Assembly (NCBI GenBank): GCA_937976375.1
Contig: CALJRU010000031.1
Coordinates: 10,864-74,863, forward strand
Direction: 5' to 3'
DNA length: 64,000 nt
Origin: an uncultured Peptococcaceae bacterium
Lineage (GTDB): Bacteria > Bacillota > Peptococcia > Peptococcales > Peptococcaceae
Shown here: positions 44,253 through 52,439 of the stretch, piece after piece
Layout: each line of letters starts with the position of its first letter
Position numbering within the stretch: position 1 is the stretch's first letter
Program-made: the position numbers and the translations under genes
The notes under the pieces: model-generated
Databases searched by the model: none
Seen by the model: only the letters and a program-made list of their open reading frames with translations
Told to the model about the DNA's origin: nothing

Positions 44253-44934
44253 CGTGGTCACCACCTTCGACAATGCGCCCGTCTCGCATCTCCACGATTC
44301 GATCGGCCAGCTGCGCAATATCCAAGTCGTGGGTCACAACGACCAGCGTTTGCCGCAACTGTTCCGACAAAACCTTCATAAGGCCGAGCACCTCATGGCT
44401 GGTTTGTGTATCCAAGCTGCCGGTGGGTTCATCAGCAAGAATCAGCGCCGGACGAATCGCAAGCGCACGCGCAATAGCCACACGCTGCTGTTCACCGCCG
44501 GAAAGCTGCGCTGGCATCATGGTACGCTTGTCAGCAATGTGCAGCTTTTCCAGCAGATACATAATGAACGCTTCATCAATGGATGTACCATCCAGCGCCA
44601 GCGGAAAGATGACATTGTCATACACGGTTAAATCAGGAATCAAATTGAACTGCTGAAAGATAAAGCCCACGCGACGACGGCGAAAAAGCGCCAGCTGTGT
44701 GCGATTCATGCTGTGCAGCTCATTACCATCAACAATGATCTCTCCAGCCGTCGGCCCATCCAACCCACCAAGCAGATGCAGCAGCGTCGACTTCCCGCAG
44801 CCTGATTTTCCGATGATGGCTGTAAAGCTGCCTGGCTGCACGGCAAAATTGATATTGTCCAATGCGTGCACAGGCACTTCCCCGCTTTGATAGATCTTGC
44901 TCAGATTTTTTGTTTGTACAATCGGCGTTGTCAT
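44239..44934 (-). CDS. ABC transporter ATP-binding protein
   Basis: A 231-residue ATPase of the MacB/LolD/BceA group. Walker A is GKSGCGKST near residue 42, the signature is LSGGEQQRVAIARAL, and Walker B is LILADEPTGSLD. It drives the permease encoded just downstream, with overlapping genes. It starts after GGGGGAG. A -10 box and two direct repeats suited to an OmpR-type regulator lie upstream, linking it to the response regulator at 45932. Confidence 0.95.
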   Translation of the reverse strand: MTTPIVQTKNLSKIYQSGEVPVHALDNINFAVQPGSFTAIIGKSGCGKSTLLHLLGGLDGPTAGEIIVDGNELHSMNRTQLALFRRRRVGFIFQQFNLIPDLTVYDNVIFPLALDGTSIDEAFIMYLLEKLHIADKRTMMPAQLSGGEQQRVAIARALAIRPALILADEPTGSLDTQTSHEVLGLMKVLSEQLRQTLVVVTHDLDIAQLADRIVEMRDGRIVEGGDHDAGK

Positions 44935-44961
44935 AAAAGTCTCCCCCTTTCATTTGTTTTT

Positions 44962-44996
44962 AGTGTAGACAAGAACAATCACAAACCGTTCACAAA
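44962..44996 (-). promoter_or_regulatory. ABC operon promoter with response-regulator direct repeats
   Basis: On the minus strand two copies of TTTGTGA lie 11 bases apart (44990-44996 and 44979-44985), followed by TACACT as -10 (44962-44967). The -35 position shows no TTGACA match. This is the classic arrangement for activation by an OmpR/PhoB-family regulator, whose gene lies 1 kb upstream. Confidence 0.6.
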
Positions 44997-45025
44997 AAAA
45001 GAAAATCACAAAACTGTGATTTTCT
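44994..45025 (-). terminator. Terminator overlapping the end of the histidine kinase gene
   Basis: The arms GAAAATCACA and TGTGATTTTC with a four-base loop are followed on the minus strand by TTTTTTT. It overlaps the last codons of the kinase gene and separates the two-component transcript from the ABC operon. Confidence 0.8.
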
Positions 45026-45941
45026 CTGACTCATTCGGCAAATTCAGGGTAAACACGCTGCCCTGCCCAGGTGTAGAATGAACGTCTATGTAGCCACCCT
45101 GCAGCGCCACAATTTTTCGCGCCACATAGAGCCCCAAGCCAGCCCCTTCGCTGTTGTGTACTTCCGGCTCACGATAAAAACGCGTAAAGATGGCGCCTTG
45201 GTGTGATGGATCAATGCCACGGCCATTGTCACGCACGTGAATCTGCGTAAACATCGGCAGCCTCTGCACAGTGAGCATCACTTGCCCGCCTGGCGCCGTA
45301 TATTTCACAGCATTGTCCAACAAATTATACAGTGCTTCCGCGGTCCATTTTCGATCATGCGACAAAACCAGCGTATCATCAGCCTCAACGCTCAGCGTGA
45401 TATGCTTTTGCTCCGCCTTAGGCACCACCGCCGCCATGGCGTCAGCCAGCGTGTCCATGAGCAGCACTGACTGCTTATGAATCTGCACAGCACCCGTTTC
45501 CAATCTGGAAATTTTCACCATGTCTTCAAGAAGAAATTGCAGTTTGTCCACCTGCTTCTCCATTTTCGGCAAAAGATCCGCCGTTTCAGCGTCACCTTCC
45601 ATCTGTTCCAGATAGAGGCAGATGTTAGCCAATGGTGTCTTTGTCTGATGAGAAATGTCGGCGACCAGCGCCTTGATGCTTTCTTTTTCATCGGTTAACG
45701 CCGTTCGTTCCTGCTTCAAGACCTGTGACAGACGCAGCAAGCGCTCATTCGTATGTCCCCAAAGATCATCATTAGCAGCAATTGCTCCATTCAGAGACTT
45801 CCCGTCCAAAATATCGCCAATGGCTTCGTCCAACTGCTGCGCATAATGATAAACATCTTTCTGCATGCGCCGACAACGCAGCCACTGCCACAACGCAGCG
45901 CTGAAACACAGCAAGCCGAATGCCAACGCCATCATTTCCAT
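45006..45941 (-). CDS. Sensor histidine kinase without an extracellular domain
   Basis: A 311-residue kinase. A single N-terminal hydrophobic segment (about 4-21) is followed by a cytoplasmic linker and the dimerisation domain with phospho-acceptor His98 in DISHQTKTPLANI. The HATPase domain has an N box (YNLLDNAVKYTAPGG), G1 DNGRGID and GAGLGLYVAR. With no extracellular sensor it resembles intramembrane-sensing kinases or ones that sense through a partner transporter, as in Bce systems. It overlaps the response regulator gene by 10 bases. Input signal is unknown. Confidence 0.9.
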   Translation of the reverse strand: MEMMALAFGLLCFSAALWQWLRCRRMQKDVYHYAQQLDEAIGDILDGKSLNGAIAANDDLWGHTNERLLRLSQVLKQERTALTDEKESIKALVADISHQTKTPLANICLYLEQMEGDAETADLLPKMEKQVDKLQFLLEDMVKISRLETGAVQIHKQSVLLMDTLADAMAAVVPKAEQKHITLSVEADDTLVLSHDRKWTAEALYNLLDNAVKYTAPGGQVMLTVQRLPMFTQIHVRDNGRGIDPSHQGAIFTRFYREPEVHNSEGAGLGLYVARKIVALQGGYIDVHSTPGQGSVFTLNLPNESEKITVL

Positions 45942-46594
45942 AAATATCCCATCCCATACACATTTGAAATATAGGTGTGCGACGCGTCCTCCAGCTTTTT
46001 GCGCAGCCGGCCAATGTTCACCGCCAGCGCATGACGGTCGCTCAATTCCACACCCACATCCCAGAGCGCATCCAGCATCACCTGATAAGTCAACAACTGG
46101 CCCTTATGGTCAATCAAAAGACGCAGTAATTTTTGCTCCGTTGGCGTTAAACACGCACTCTCTCCATTGCGTGTCACTTTGCCAAGATCGAAATCGATGA
46201 CCAAATACCCATCATCCACGACGGATTCTGATTGAGGCGTACGACCCAAGGCCACCGCCATTTTCGCCAGCAGCACCTTCATAGAAAATGGCTTTGTCAC
46301 ATAATCGTCAGCACCCAATGCATAACCGGTGAGCACGTCCTCTTCCAAATCCCGCGCTGAGAGAAAAATCACTGGCACCGTGCGCCGCGCCTTGAGCCAG
46401 CGGCAAAACTGAAAGCCGTCGCCATCGGGCAGATTAACGTCACAAATTGCCAAGTCAAGTCTGCTGTCATCAAGCAGCGCCTGTGCATCAGCCATGGTCT
46501 GAGCCGACAACACCCGATGCCCTGCCTGTGCCAACGCTGCAGTGATGCTCTCATTGAGCGTAAAGTCGTCTTCCAACACCAAAATCATCGCCAT
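45932..46594 (-). CDS. OmpR/PhoB-family response regulator
   Basis: A 220-residue regulator. The receiver domain has Asp52 as phospho-acceptor (LAICDVNLPDG), and a Lys in YVTKPF near residue 100. The winged-helix DNA-binding domain (about 125-218) has LTPTEQKLLRLLIDH and a closing YISNVYGMGYLW. It probably activates the ABC exporter through the TTTGTGA repeats at 44979-44996. I chose the ATG at 46594, after GGGAG. It lies six bases after the alkyltransferase-like gene and may share its promoter. Confidence 0.93.
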   Translation of the reverse strand: MAMILVLEDDFTLNESITAALAQAGHRVLSAQTMADAQALLDDSRLDLAICDVNLPDGDGFQFCRWLKARRTVPVIFLSARDLEEDVLTGYALGADDYVTKPFSMKVLLAKMAVALGRTPQSESVVDDGYLVIDFDLGKVTRNGESACLTPTEQKLLRLLIDHKGQLLTYQVMLDALWDVGVELSDRHALAVNIGRLRKKLEDASHTYISNVYGMGYLWK

Positions 46595-46599
46595 CGCCG

Positions 46600-47088
46600 T
46601 CACTCTCCCGCTTCAAAATCAAACAATGCCGCTTCGTAGTTCTGGACATAATAGCGCAAGTTTTTTCGTCCGCGAACGATGATGGTGTGGCCTTCGGCTT
46701 CCAATTTTTCCTGCTGTGCCGCCACGCCGCCGGGATATTTTGGATTGAGTTCTCCCTTGGCTTTCAGGGTGCGCCAATAAGGCGTTTCGTCTTCTTCCCG
46801 CTGCGCACTGGCCCAGGCCGCAATGGAAACAAAGATGCCTGCTGTAATTGGTTCGGTAAAGTCGGCATCGTTGTGACGCGCAAAGTAAGCGCGCAGCTCG
46901 CCCACGGTCGTCAGTTTTCCCGAAGGCACGCGTTTCATCATGGCATCATAGGCCAGCGGCGGTGCGAAATACATCCGCTCACCGCCATACTTGGCGATGG
47001 TCTTTTCGTCGGTTACAATCTGCACCTTTGGCATGTCTTTGTTGTCATGCAGCATGGCATTAAAATCTTTCTTGTCTTCGTTGGCCAT
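46600..47088 (-). CDS. Alkyltransferase-like MGMT-family protein without the reactive cysteine
   Basis: A 162-residue protein with the MGMT-type DNA-binding fold: VPSGKLTTVGELRAYFARH, IFVSIAAWAS and PYWRTLKAKGELNPKYPGG. The PCHR motif that accepts alkyl groups in true O6-alkylguanine transferases is missing. Such alkyltransferase-like proteins bind damaged DNA and hand it to nucleotide-excision repair; that role is from the family and not shown here. The charged N-terminal 60 residues are extra. It begins after AAGGAGG, is transcribed from its own promoter, and lies directly upstream of the response regulator gene. Confidence 0.78.
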   Translation of the reverse strand: MANEDKKDFNAMLHDNKDMPKVQIVTDEKTIAKYGGERMYFAPPLAYDAMMKRVPSGKLTTVGELRAYFARHNDADFTEPITAGIFVSIAAWASAQREEDETPYWRTLKAKGELNPKYPGGVAAQQEKLEAEGHTIIVRGRKNLRYYVQNYEAALFDFEAGE

Positions 47089-47111
47089 ACGACCACCTCC
47101 TTGTTGCCCTC

Positions 47112-47140
47112 AGCATAGCAAATGCACAACCGTCCAGCAA
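47112..47140 (-). promoter_or_regulatory. Promoter for the alkyltransferase-like gene and probably the two-component system
   Basis: TTGCTG (-35) and TATGCT (-10) are separated by 17 bases, with a TGC extension. The next genes downstream follow within a few bases, so this may be the operon promoter. Confidence 0.6.
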
Positions 47141-47180
47141 TGAGACAGTTTGAAAAAGTGCACAACACCGCAAACTTATT

Positions 47181-47561
47181 TTATTGCACATTGACAAAAA
47201 TTGCACTGTCATCGATTTTCTCAAGCGGAACAGCCGTGTCTTGAAATCCCAGCAAGGTCAATCGCTTTTTGTCCTGAACGATATAGCCAATGGTCGTCTG
47301 GTCGTCAGCAGTGAGTGCATAGATGCCAGAGTCGTTGTCTTTTTCAATGGTTTCATAGCTGCCATCTTCGCGAACGCCTGCCTGGTTGTAAATGGTGAAG
47401 CGATCTTGCTGAAGGACCACGTATAGATTGTTTATATCCGGTTCATTGCCAGCGCTGTACGTCCCCAGCGGGCTGTAATGCAGCGTTGTAAAATGTCCAA
47501 GCATGAAAATACCTATTGCTGCGACGATCACGCCAATTATCTTAACCACTTTCTTGCTCAT
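47181..47561 (-). CDS. Membrane-anchored protein of unknown function
   Basis: A 126-residue protein with one N-terminal transmembrane helix (about 4-24, IIGVIVAAIGIFMLG) and a small extracytoplasmic beta domain with NLYVVLQQDRFTIYNQAG and ETIEKDNDSGIYALTADD segments, ending EKIDDSAIFVNVQ. The ATG at 47561 follows AAGGTGAAAC. A decayed copy of its 3' end lies at 41338-41403. No family was recognised. It is 57 bases downstream of the flavodoxin gene and may share its transcript. Confidence 0.62.
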   Translation of the reverse strand: MSKKVVKIIGVIVAAIGIFMLGHFTTLHYSPLGTYSAGNEPDINNLYVVLQQDRFTIYNQAGVREDGSYETIEKDNDSGIYALTADDQTTIGYIVQDKKRLTLLGFQDTAVPLEKIDDSAIFVNVQ

Positions 47562-47618
47562 AGGTTTCACCTTCCTTAGATTTTCAAGCATTCTTCAGCA
47601 TAGAGATACCAGCAGTCA

Positions 47619-48206
47619 TCAATCGTCCGCGTAAAGATTTTTACCAAACCGATAGGCTTCCTGCAAATGAGAGGTGGCAGCAATTTGAGAAGGCCCATTG
47701 GTGTCGCCACAGCCGCCAGCCAGCAGCCGGCCCTTGTCGTGAAAGCCAATGTAATTCACAACCGCCCATTGGTAGTACCGTTCCGCCTGTTCGAACGTCC
47801 AAAAATAATCGTCGGCGGCAGTCATCAATAAGACACTGTCGTGCACAGGATAACGTTCATAGCGTCCTTTCGGCGGATTCGGATCCTCCTCCGCCAGGCA
47901 ATAGAAGCGTTCGATGAAAGCTTTGAGCCGCGACGAGATGGTCCAGAAATACAGCGGCGAAGCAAACGCCACGCAATCGGCCGCTTTGATTTTTGGTGCC
48001 AGCTCATTAAACGCATCTTTTTGCACGCATGGTTTTCCATAGCGGCAGGCGTTGCAGCCAAGACAACCGCGCACCTCCTGTTTCATCAGGGACACGAACT
48101 CCACCTGATGGCCTGCGTCGCGCGCGCCTTGAGCAAAATGCGCCACCAACTGAGCGGTGCTGCCTTGCGGGCGGCCGCCGCCTTGCACAACAAGGATCTT
48201 TTTCAT
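47619..48206 (-). CDS. Flavodoxin-family NAD(P)H reductase, iron-sulfur flavoprotein-like
   Basis: A 195-residue protein starting VVQGGGRPQGSTAQLV, the phosphate loop of FMN-binding flavodoxin-like reductases. CLGCNACRYGKPCVQKD carries four cysteines of the kind seen in iron-sulfur flavoproteins, and SPLYFWTISSRLKAFIERF is a conserved FMN contact. It would reduce quinones or other small electron acceptors. Its ATG overlaps the TGA that would end the unbroken queH reading frame, suggesting the two genes were once, or still are, translationally coupled. It starts after GAAAGGGGAAAGG. Confidence 0.85.
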   Translation of the reverse strand: MKKILVVQGGGRPQGSTAQLVAHFAQGARDAGHQVEFVSLMKQEVRGCLGCNACRYGKPCVQKDAFNELAPKIKAADCVAFASPLYFWTISSRLKAFIERFYCLAEEDPNPPKGRYERYPVHDSVLLMTAADDYFWTFEQAERYYQWAVVNYIGFHDKGRLLAGGCGDTNGPSQIAATSHLQEAYRFGKNLYADD

Positions 48207-48250
48207 GCGTCCTTTCCCCTTTCTTCTGCCGTTTTTGCTGCCACAGGCGA

Positions 48251-48466
48251 CTTCTCAGCTTCCGCTTCGGTCGGTTCGCAATCAAGGTGCCGCTGGCACC
48301 TGCTCGTCTCGGCTTCCGCCTCGGTCGGTTCGCAACCAAGGTGCCGCTGGCACCTGCTCTTCTCGGCTTCCGCCTCGGTCGGTTCGCAACCAAGGTGCCG
48401 CTAGCACCTGCTCTTCTCGGCTTCCGCCTCGGTCGGTTCGCAGCCAAGGTGCCGCTGGCACCTGCT
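48251..48466. repeat. Four 54-bp tandem repeats in the queH 3' region
   Basis: Units begin at 48251, 48305, 48359 and 48413 and are nearly identical. Each contains CGGTCGGTTCGCA and an internal palindrome AGGTGCCGCTGGCACCT. The period is 18 codons and keeps the queH frame open through all units except at one base. In unit 3, CTGGCACC reads CTAGCACC, which creates the queH TAG stop at 48401-48403. The coded unit is RCQRHLGCEPTEAEAEKS. Homopolymer-free long repeats like this can expand or contract by recombination. Confidence 0.92.
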
Positions 48467-49081
48467 CACCCATTCGCGTTGGGAATAAATGCAGCCGCAA
48501 TAATGCTGGCGGTAAATGTCCCATTCGCGGCAGAGCACGATGGAGCGCTGATAGCCGCCACGTTTCTTGAAATCATTTGGCAGATGCGCAATGCCCACCT
48601 TTGCAGCAATGTCTTCGCCAATGGCGTTGATGCGCTCGGCATTTTTATACGGGCTGATGGAAAGCGTCGTCGTGAAATAATCACAGCCCAGCTCTTTCGC
48701 CAAGACAGCGGCGGCCTCCATACGAAAACGGTAGCAGGCAAAGCAGCGTTCGCTGCCTTCTGGCAAATGGGTCAGCCCGCGCACTGCCTCAGCATAACGG
48801 CGCGGGTCATAGTCGCCTTCGATGAGATCAATGCCATGCGGCGCATCGATATGCGCAATGACGCGCCGCTGTTCGGCAAGACGATGGTCGTATTCGGCAC
48901 GTGGTTGAATGTTCGGGTTATCATAAAAAACGGTGATTTTGAAAAACGGCGCCAGATATTCCAGCACATAACTGGAACACGGTCCACAGCAGCTGTGCAG
49001 CAGCAAATGCGGCGCGCGGCCATCCTTCTCGAGATCACGTAAAATGCGGTCAAGTTCTTTCTGGTAATTGCGAGGATTCAT
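48401..49081 (-). CDS. queH: Epoxyqueuosine reductase QueH with a repeat-bearing tail
   Basis: A 226-residue protein of the QueH (former DUF208) family, which makes queuosine in tRNA by reducing epoxyqueuosine and carries an iron-sulfur and metal site. Landmarks are LLHSCCGPCSSYVLEYLA near residue 33, a Cys pair in RCFACYRFR, and FTTTLSISPYKN, with HYCGCIYSQREW at the end of the family core. The core ends near residue 200. A 54-bp repeat then adds RCQRHLGCEPTEAEAEKS until a TAG at 48401. Without that TAG the frame would run on for another 66 codons to a TGA overlapping the next start codon. I chose the ATG after GGGAG. Confidence 0.9.
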   Translation of the reverse strand: MNPRNYQKELDRILRDLEKDGRAPHLLLHSCCGPCSSYVLEYLAPFFKITVFYDNPNIQPRAEYDHRLAEQRRVIAHIDAPHGIDLIEGDYDPRRYAEAVRGLTHLPEGSERCFACYRFRMEAAAVLAKELGCDYFTTTLSISPYKNAERINAIGEDIAAKVGIAHLPNDFKKRGGYQRSIVLCREWDIYRQHYCGCIYSQREWVSRCQRHLGCEPTEAEAEKSRC

Positions 49082-49176
49082 GAACAATCTCCCTTTCCTA
49101 ATGCTACTCTTTATTATACACGGCGGCTGTTGGCTGTGCTATACTGAAGAAAAACCATCGGAGAGGAAGAATCAAC

Positions 49177-51360
49177 ATGGGAAAATCTCTCGTTCTCGCA
49201 GAAAAACCATCCGTTGGCCGCGAGCTCGCACGTGTGCTGGGCGTTGGCGGCAAACACAACGGCTATTTTGAAAACAATACATACATCGTCACCTGGGCAC
49301 TGGGCCACCTTGTCACACTGGCCGATCCAGAGCATTACGGCGAAGAATACAAAACCTGGCGCATGGACACGCTGCCGATCCTGCCAAAGCACATGGATCT
49401 GGTGGTCATCCCGCAGTCAGGCAAACAATTCCGCACAGTTTCCAACCTGATGAAGCGCAAGGATGTTGACAACATCGTCATTGCCACCGATGCCGGGCGT
49501 GAAGGGGAACTGGTGGCACGCTGGATCATCGACAAAGCCCACGTAAAGAAGCCAATGCGCCGTCTCTGGATCTCCAGCCAGACGGACCAGGCCATTCGCC
49601 AGGGCTTTGCCCATCTTGAACCAGCCAGCAAGTACGACAACCTCTATCGCTCCGCCCAGGCGCGCAGCGAAGCCGACTGGGTCGTGGGCTTCAACGTCAC
49701 CCGCGCCCTCACCTGCCGCTACAACGCACAGCTTTCTGCCGGCCGTGTACAGACGCCGACACTGGCCATGATTGTACAGCGCGAACGTGCCATCCGTGAC
49801 TTTAAGAGCCAGCCTTACTACGAAGTGCAGGCAAGCGTAGACGGCATGCGCCTGCTCTGGCAAGATAAAAACAAGCGCACCCGCTTCAGCGATAAGAGCG
49901 TTTGCGAGCGCATTGTGCGCACCTGCAACAAGCAGAACGCCACCGTTACCGCCCTCGACGCCCAGAAAAAGCGCACCGCACCACCAGCGCTCTATGACCT
50001 CACCACCCTGCAGCGCGATGCCAATGCGCGCTATGGATTCAGCGCCAAACAAACTCTGCAGATCATGCAGCGCTTGTACGAAGAGCACAAGCTGCTCACC
50101 TATCCACGCACCGATTCCCGCTATCTGACGAAAGACATCGTTGTCACCTTCCCCGAACGCCTGCAAGCGCTCACATCCAACGGATATGGCGATGTAACCC
50201 GTCTCATCCGTGCCGAAAAGCGCTCCATCACGCCAAGCTGCATCAACGATGCCAAGGTCAGTGACCACCACGCCATCATCCCGACAGAAGAACGCCTCAG
50301 CAAACACAGCCTGAGCAGCGACGAGCGCCGCATCTATGAGCTAGTCGTCAAACGCTTTCTTGCCAACTTCCTGGGTCCTTACGAATACGAACAGACCCGT
50401 GTACACCTCGATGTCAACGGCGAGCACTTCACCTGCCATGGCAATGTCACCGTTGATCTTGGCTGGAAAGGGCTCGATCTCATTGGCGATGACGACGAAC
50501 AGGAAGAAGATCACAGCAAAAACCGTTCACTGCCAAAGCTCACAAAGGGCCAGACCTTAAAAGGCGTGAACGTGAGCATCCGCGAAGGACAAACCAAACC
50601 GCCAGCCCGCTTCACGGAAGGCACCCTGCTGGCTGCCATGGAAAATCCACAAGCCTTTGTCGACGACAAACACGCCCAAAGCGTACTCCACAAAGCAGGC
50701 GGCATCGGTACCCCGGCCACCCGTGCCGACATCATTGAAAAATTGTTCAAGAGCTTCTATGTAGAAAAGCAAGGTCAGTCGCTCGTGCCAACCAGCAGAG
50801 GCGTGCAGCTCATCGACATCGTGCCCGACGATCTCACCTCGCCGCTGCTCACCGCCCAGTGGGAGGAACGTCTGGAAGCCATTGCCCGCGGCAAAGAAAA
50901 AGCCGCTGCGTTCACTGGCGACATGCGTCAGTTTGCAACGGCCCTCGTTGGCGCTGTGAAAAACTCCGATAAACAATACCGCCACGACAACCTCACCCGC
51001 ACCCCTTGCCCGGAATGCGGCAAGTTCATGCTTGAAGTCAAAACCAAGAAAGGCAAGATGCTTGTCTGCCAGGACCGTGAATGCGGCTATCGCCGCAGCC
51101 TCGAGCAAACTTCCAACGCCCGCTGTCCAAAATGCCACAAACGGCTCACCATCATCGGCGACGGCGACAAACGCATCTATTCCTGCACTTGCGGCTTCCG
51201 CGAAAAGTTTGACCGCTTCAACCAACAGCTCAAAGCAAAACGCAACACCTCCAGCAAACGCGACGTGCAAAACTACATGCGCAAACAGCAAAAACAGGAA
51301 AGCATCGGCGCCAACGCCTTCGCTGACGCCTGGGCCAAAGCGCTTGGGAAAGATGAATAA
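49177..51360 (+). CDS. topB: DNA topoisomerase III (type IA)
   Basis: Relaxes and decatenates DNA by a tyrosyl-DNA intermediate. The Toprim domain starts with VLAEKPSVGRELARVLG and has TDAGREGELVARWI near residue 107. The catalytic Tyr309 lies in TYPRTDSRYL. A GIGTPATRADIIEKL segment and two C-terminal zinc ribbons (CPECGKFMLEV and CPKCHKRLTII, each with a second Cys pair) are visible. The 727-residue length fits TopB. It starts after GGAGAGGAAG and ends in a long perfect hairpin. Chromosomal and plasmid-borne TopB look alike; the neighbours suggest a chromosomal copy. Confidence 0.97.
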   Translation: MGKSLVLAEKPSVGRELARVLGVGGKHNGYFENNTYIVTWALGHLVTLADPEHYGEEYKTWRMDTLPILPKHMDLVVIPQSGKQFRTVSNLMKRKDVDNIVIATDAGREGELVARWIIDKAHVKKPMRRLWISSQTDQAIRQGFAHLEPASKYDNLYRSAQARSEADWVVGFNVTRALTCRYNAQLSAGRVQTPTLAMIVQRERAIRDFKSQPYYEVQASVDGMRLLWQDKNKRTRFSDKSVCERIVRTCNKQNATVTALDAQKKRTAPPALYDLTTLQRDANARYGFSAKQTLQIMQRLYEEHKLLTYPRTDSRYLTKDIVVTFPERLQALTSNGYGDVTRLIRAEKRSITPSCINDAKVSDHHAIIPTEERLSKHSLSSDERRIYELVVKRFLANFLGPYEYEQTRVHLDVNGEHFTCHGNVTVDLGWKGLDLIGDDDEQEEDHSKNRSLPKLTKGQTLKGVNVSIREGQTKPPARFTEGTLLAAMENPQAFVDDKHAQSVLHKAGGIGTPATRADIIEKLFKSFYVEKQGQSLVPTSRGVQLIDIVPDDLTSPLLTAQWEERLEAIARGKEKAAAFTGDMRQFATALVGAVKNSDKQYRHDNLTRTPCPECGKFMLEVKTKKGKMLVCQDRECGYRRSLEQTSNARCPKCHKRLTIIGDGDKRIYSCTCGFREKFDRFNQQLKAKRNTSSKRDVQNYMRKQQKQESIGANAFADAWAKALGKDE

Positions 51361-51414
51361 AAAAATAAGAGCGCAGCATTCTCGCTTTTTGCGAGAATGC
51401 TGCGCTCTTATTTT
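51361..51414. terminator. Bidirectional terminator with 24-base perfect arms
   Basis: AAAATAAGAGCGCAGCATTC and its extension pair perfectly across a five-T loop, with A and T runs outside. It sits directly between the convergent topB and SdpI-like genes. Confidence 0.9.
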
Positions 51415-52439
51415 CATCTCACATTATCCATCAGCTGGTTATACAGTTCTTTAGTGGCCGATGGGTCTTGGGCATTGATGACGAGGGGTTGACCGTTGAC
51501 GTCCATGGTGATGCAGGCGTCACAGTCGGTGTGGGTGTAGCGGGTATATTTGCCGTAGCGATCGTTCTTAAAGCTGCCAAAGGCGTAGCGCAGATTGCCA
51601 AAACCATAGGTACGCACGTCGCCATCCACTGGCGGTTCCTGGGCGTAGTAATTAACGTTGGTAATGTCATCATAGGGCACAGTTAGATCTTTCCATTTGC
51701 TGGTGGTAATTTCCAGCGCGTCGTCACTACAGGTGATGGTGAGATCGCCGCAAAAAAGTGTCCAGCCACAGAAGGCAAGAGTTGCAGCAACGGCAAAAAT
51801 CACAACGGCAACACTTTTACCTGAGACAGGGATCGGAGCCGCTGTTCCCGCTGCGAGCTGCTTACAGTAATAATGATAAGAATACCACATTGGCGAAAAT
51901 GCCATCGCCAGCACCACAAGTATAAACAGGACCAGCGTCACATTGCTTTCTACAAAAAATGCACAAATCACGCAGATGAGACCGCCACCGACCCAGACTT
52001 TGCCGCCAAAGCGATGGGTGGCGTTCCAGTTGTCTTCGTTTTCCAACGCCCATTTCACACGAATGCCAATGGTGCTGTTCTGACGGATCTTTGGGAAAAG
52101 ATTTCCACAGATGAGGAAAAGCAAGCCAAAGCTGAGGAGAAGTACCATCATAAGCACCGTATAGGAATCGATTCCTATCTCCACAAGATGCTGCACACTG
52201 CTGCTGACCAGCGACGTCACCGGCATCACCCAGAACACCAATGCCAGCACGCGCGGATGCTGTTCCGCGTTGGCCCGGTCGCGCAGCACAAAAAACATCA
52301 GCAGCCAATGGGTCGCCAGAAAATAAAAGCACAACACATCCAACTGCCGCAGCAGCACACCGTCCAGCAAGGCTGGCAGCAGAATCATCAACGACGTCAG
52401 CAGCAGCTGTTCCTTATACGCCATCATCGACGGTTTCAT
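51414..52439 (-). CDS. SdpI-family membrane protein
   Basis: A 341-residue protein. The N-terminal half has about five transmembrane helices and the SdpI signature NLFPKIRQNSTIGIRVKWAL followed by WNATHRFGG. In Bacillus subtilis SdpI gives immunity to the SdpC toxin and sequesters the repressor SdpR. A sixth helix (near residue 212) is followed by a soluble C-terminal domain of about 110 residues (ALEITTSKWKDLTVPYDDI) with a PH-like pattern, which standard SdpI lacks. No sdpC toxin gene is visible, so the function here may be a general envelope one. It overlaps the ArsR-type gene by 26 bases. Its ribosome site is AAAGGAG. Confidence 0.8.
   Translation of the reverse strand: MKPSMMAYKEQLLLTSLMILLPALLDGVLLRQLDVLCFYFLATHWLLMFFVLRDRANAEQHPRVLALVFWVMPVTSLVSSSVQHLVEIGIDSYTVLMMVLLLSFGLLFLICGNLFPKIRQNSTIGIRVKWALENEDNWNATHRFGGKVWVGGGLICVICAFFVESNVTLVLFILVVLAMAFSPMWYSYHYYCKQLAAGTAAPIPVSGKSVAVVIFAVAATLAFCGWTLFCGDLTITCSDDALEITTSKWKDLTVPYDDITNVNYYAQEPPVDGDVRTYGFGNLRYAFGSFKNDRYGKYTRYTHTDCDACITMDVNGQPLVINAQDPSATKELYNQLMDNVR

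Noticed and set aside
48007..48447. Minus-strand frame of 146 codons with Arg/Lys-rich repeats across the 54-bp array
   Set aside because: It is an alternative frame of the repeat array. It runs into the flavodoxin gene out of frame, while the QueH frame explains the repeats and the ATGA overlap.
48251..48466. Possible CRISPR array because of regular repeats
   Set aside because: Units are contiguous 54-bp copies without unique spacers and no cas genes lie nearby.
49417..50307. Minus-strand frame of 296 codons opposite topB
   Set aside because: Shadow frame in a GC-rich gene; topB has all catalytic motifs on the other strand.
50557..51417. Minus-strand frame of 286 codons opposite the topB 3' half
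   Set aside because: Shadow of the zinc-ribbon region, with Ala/Phe-rich sequence and no recognisable fold.
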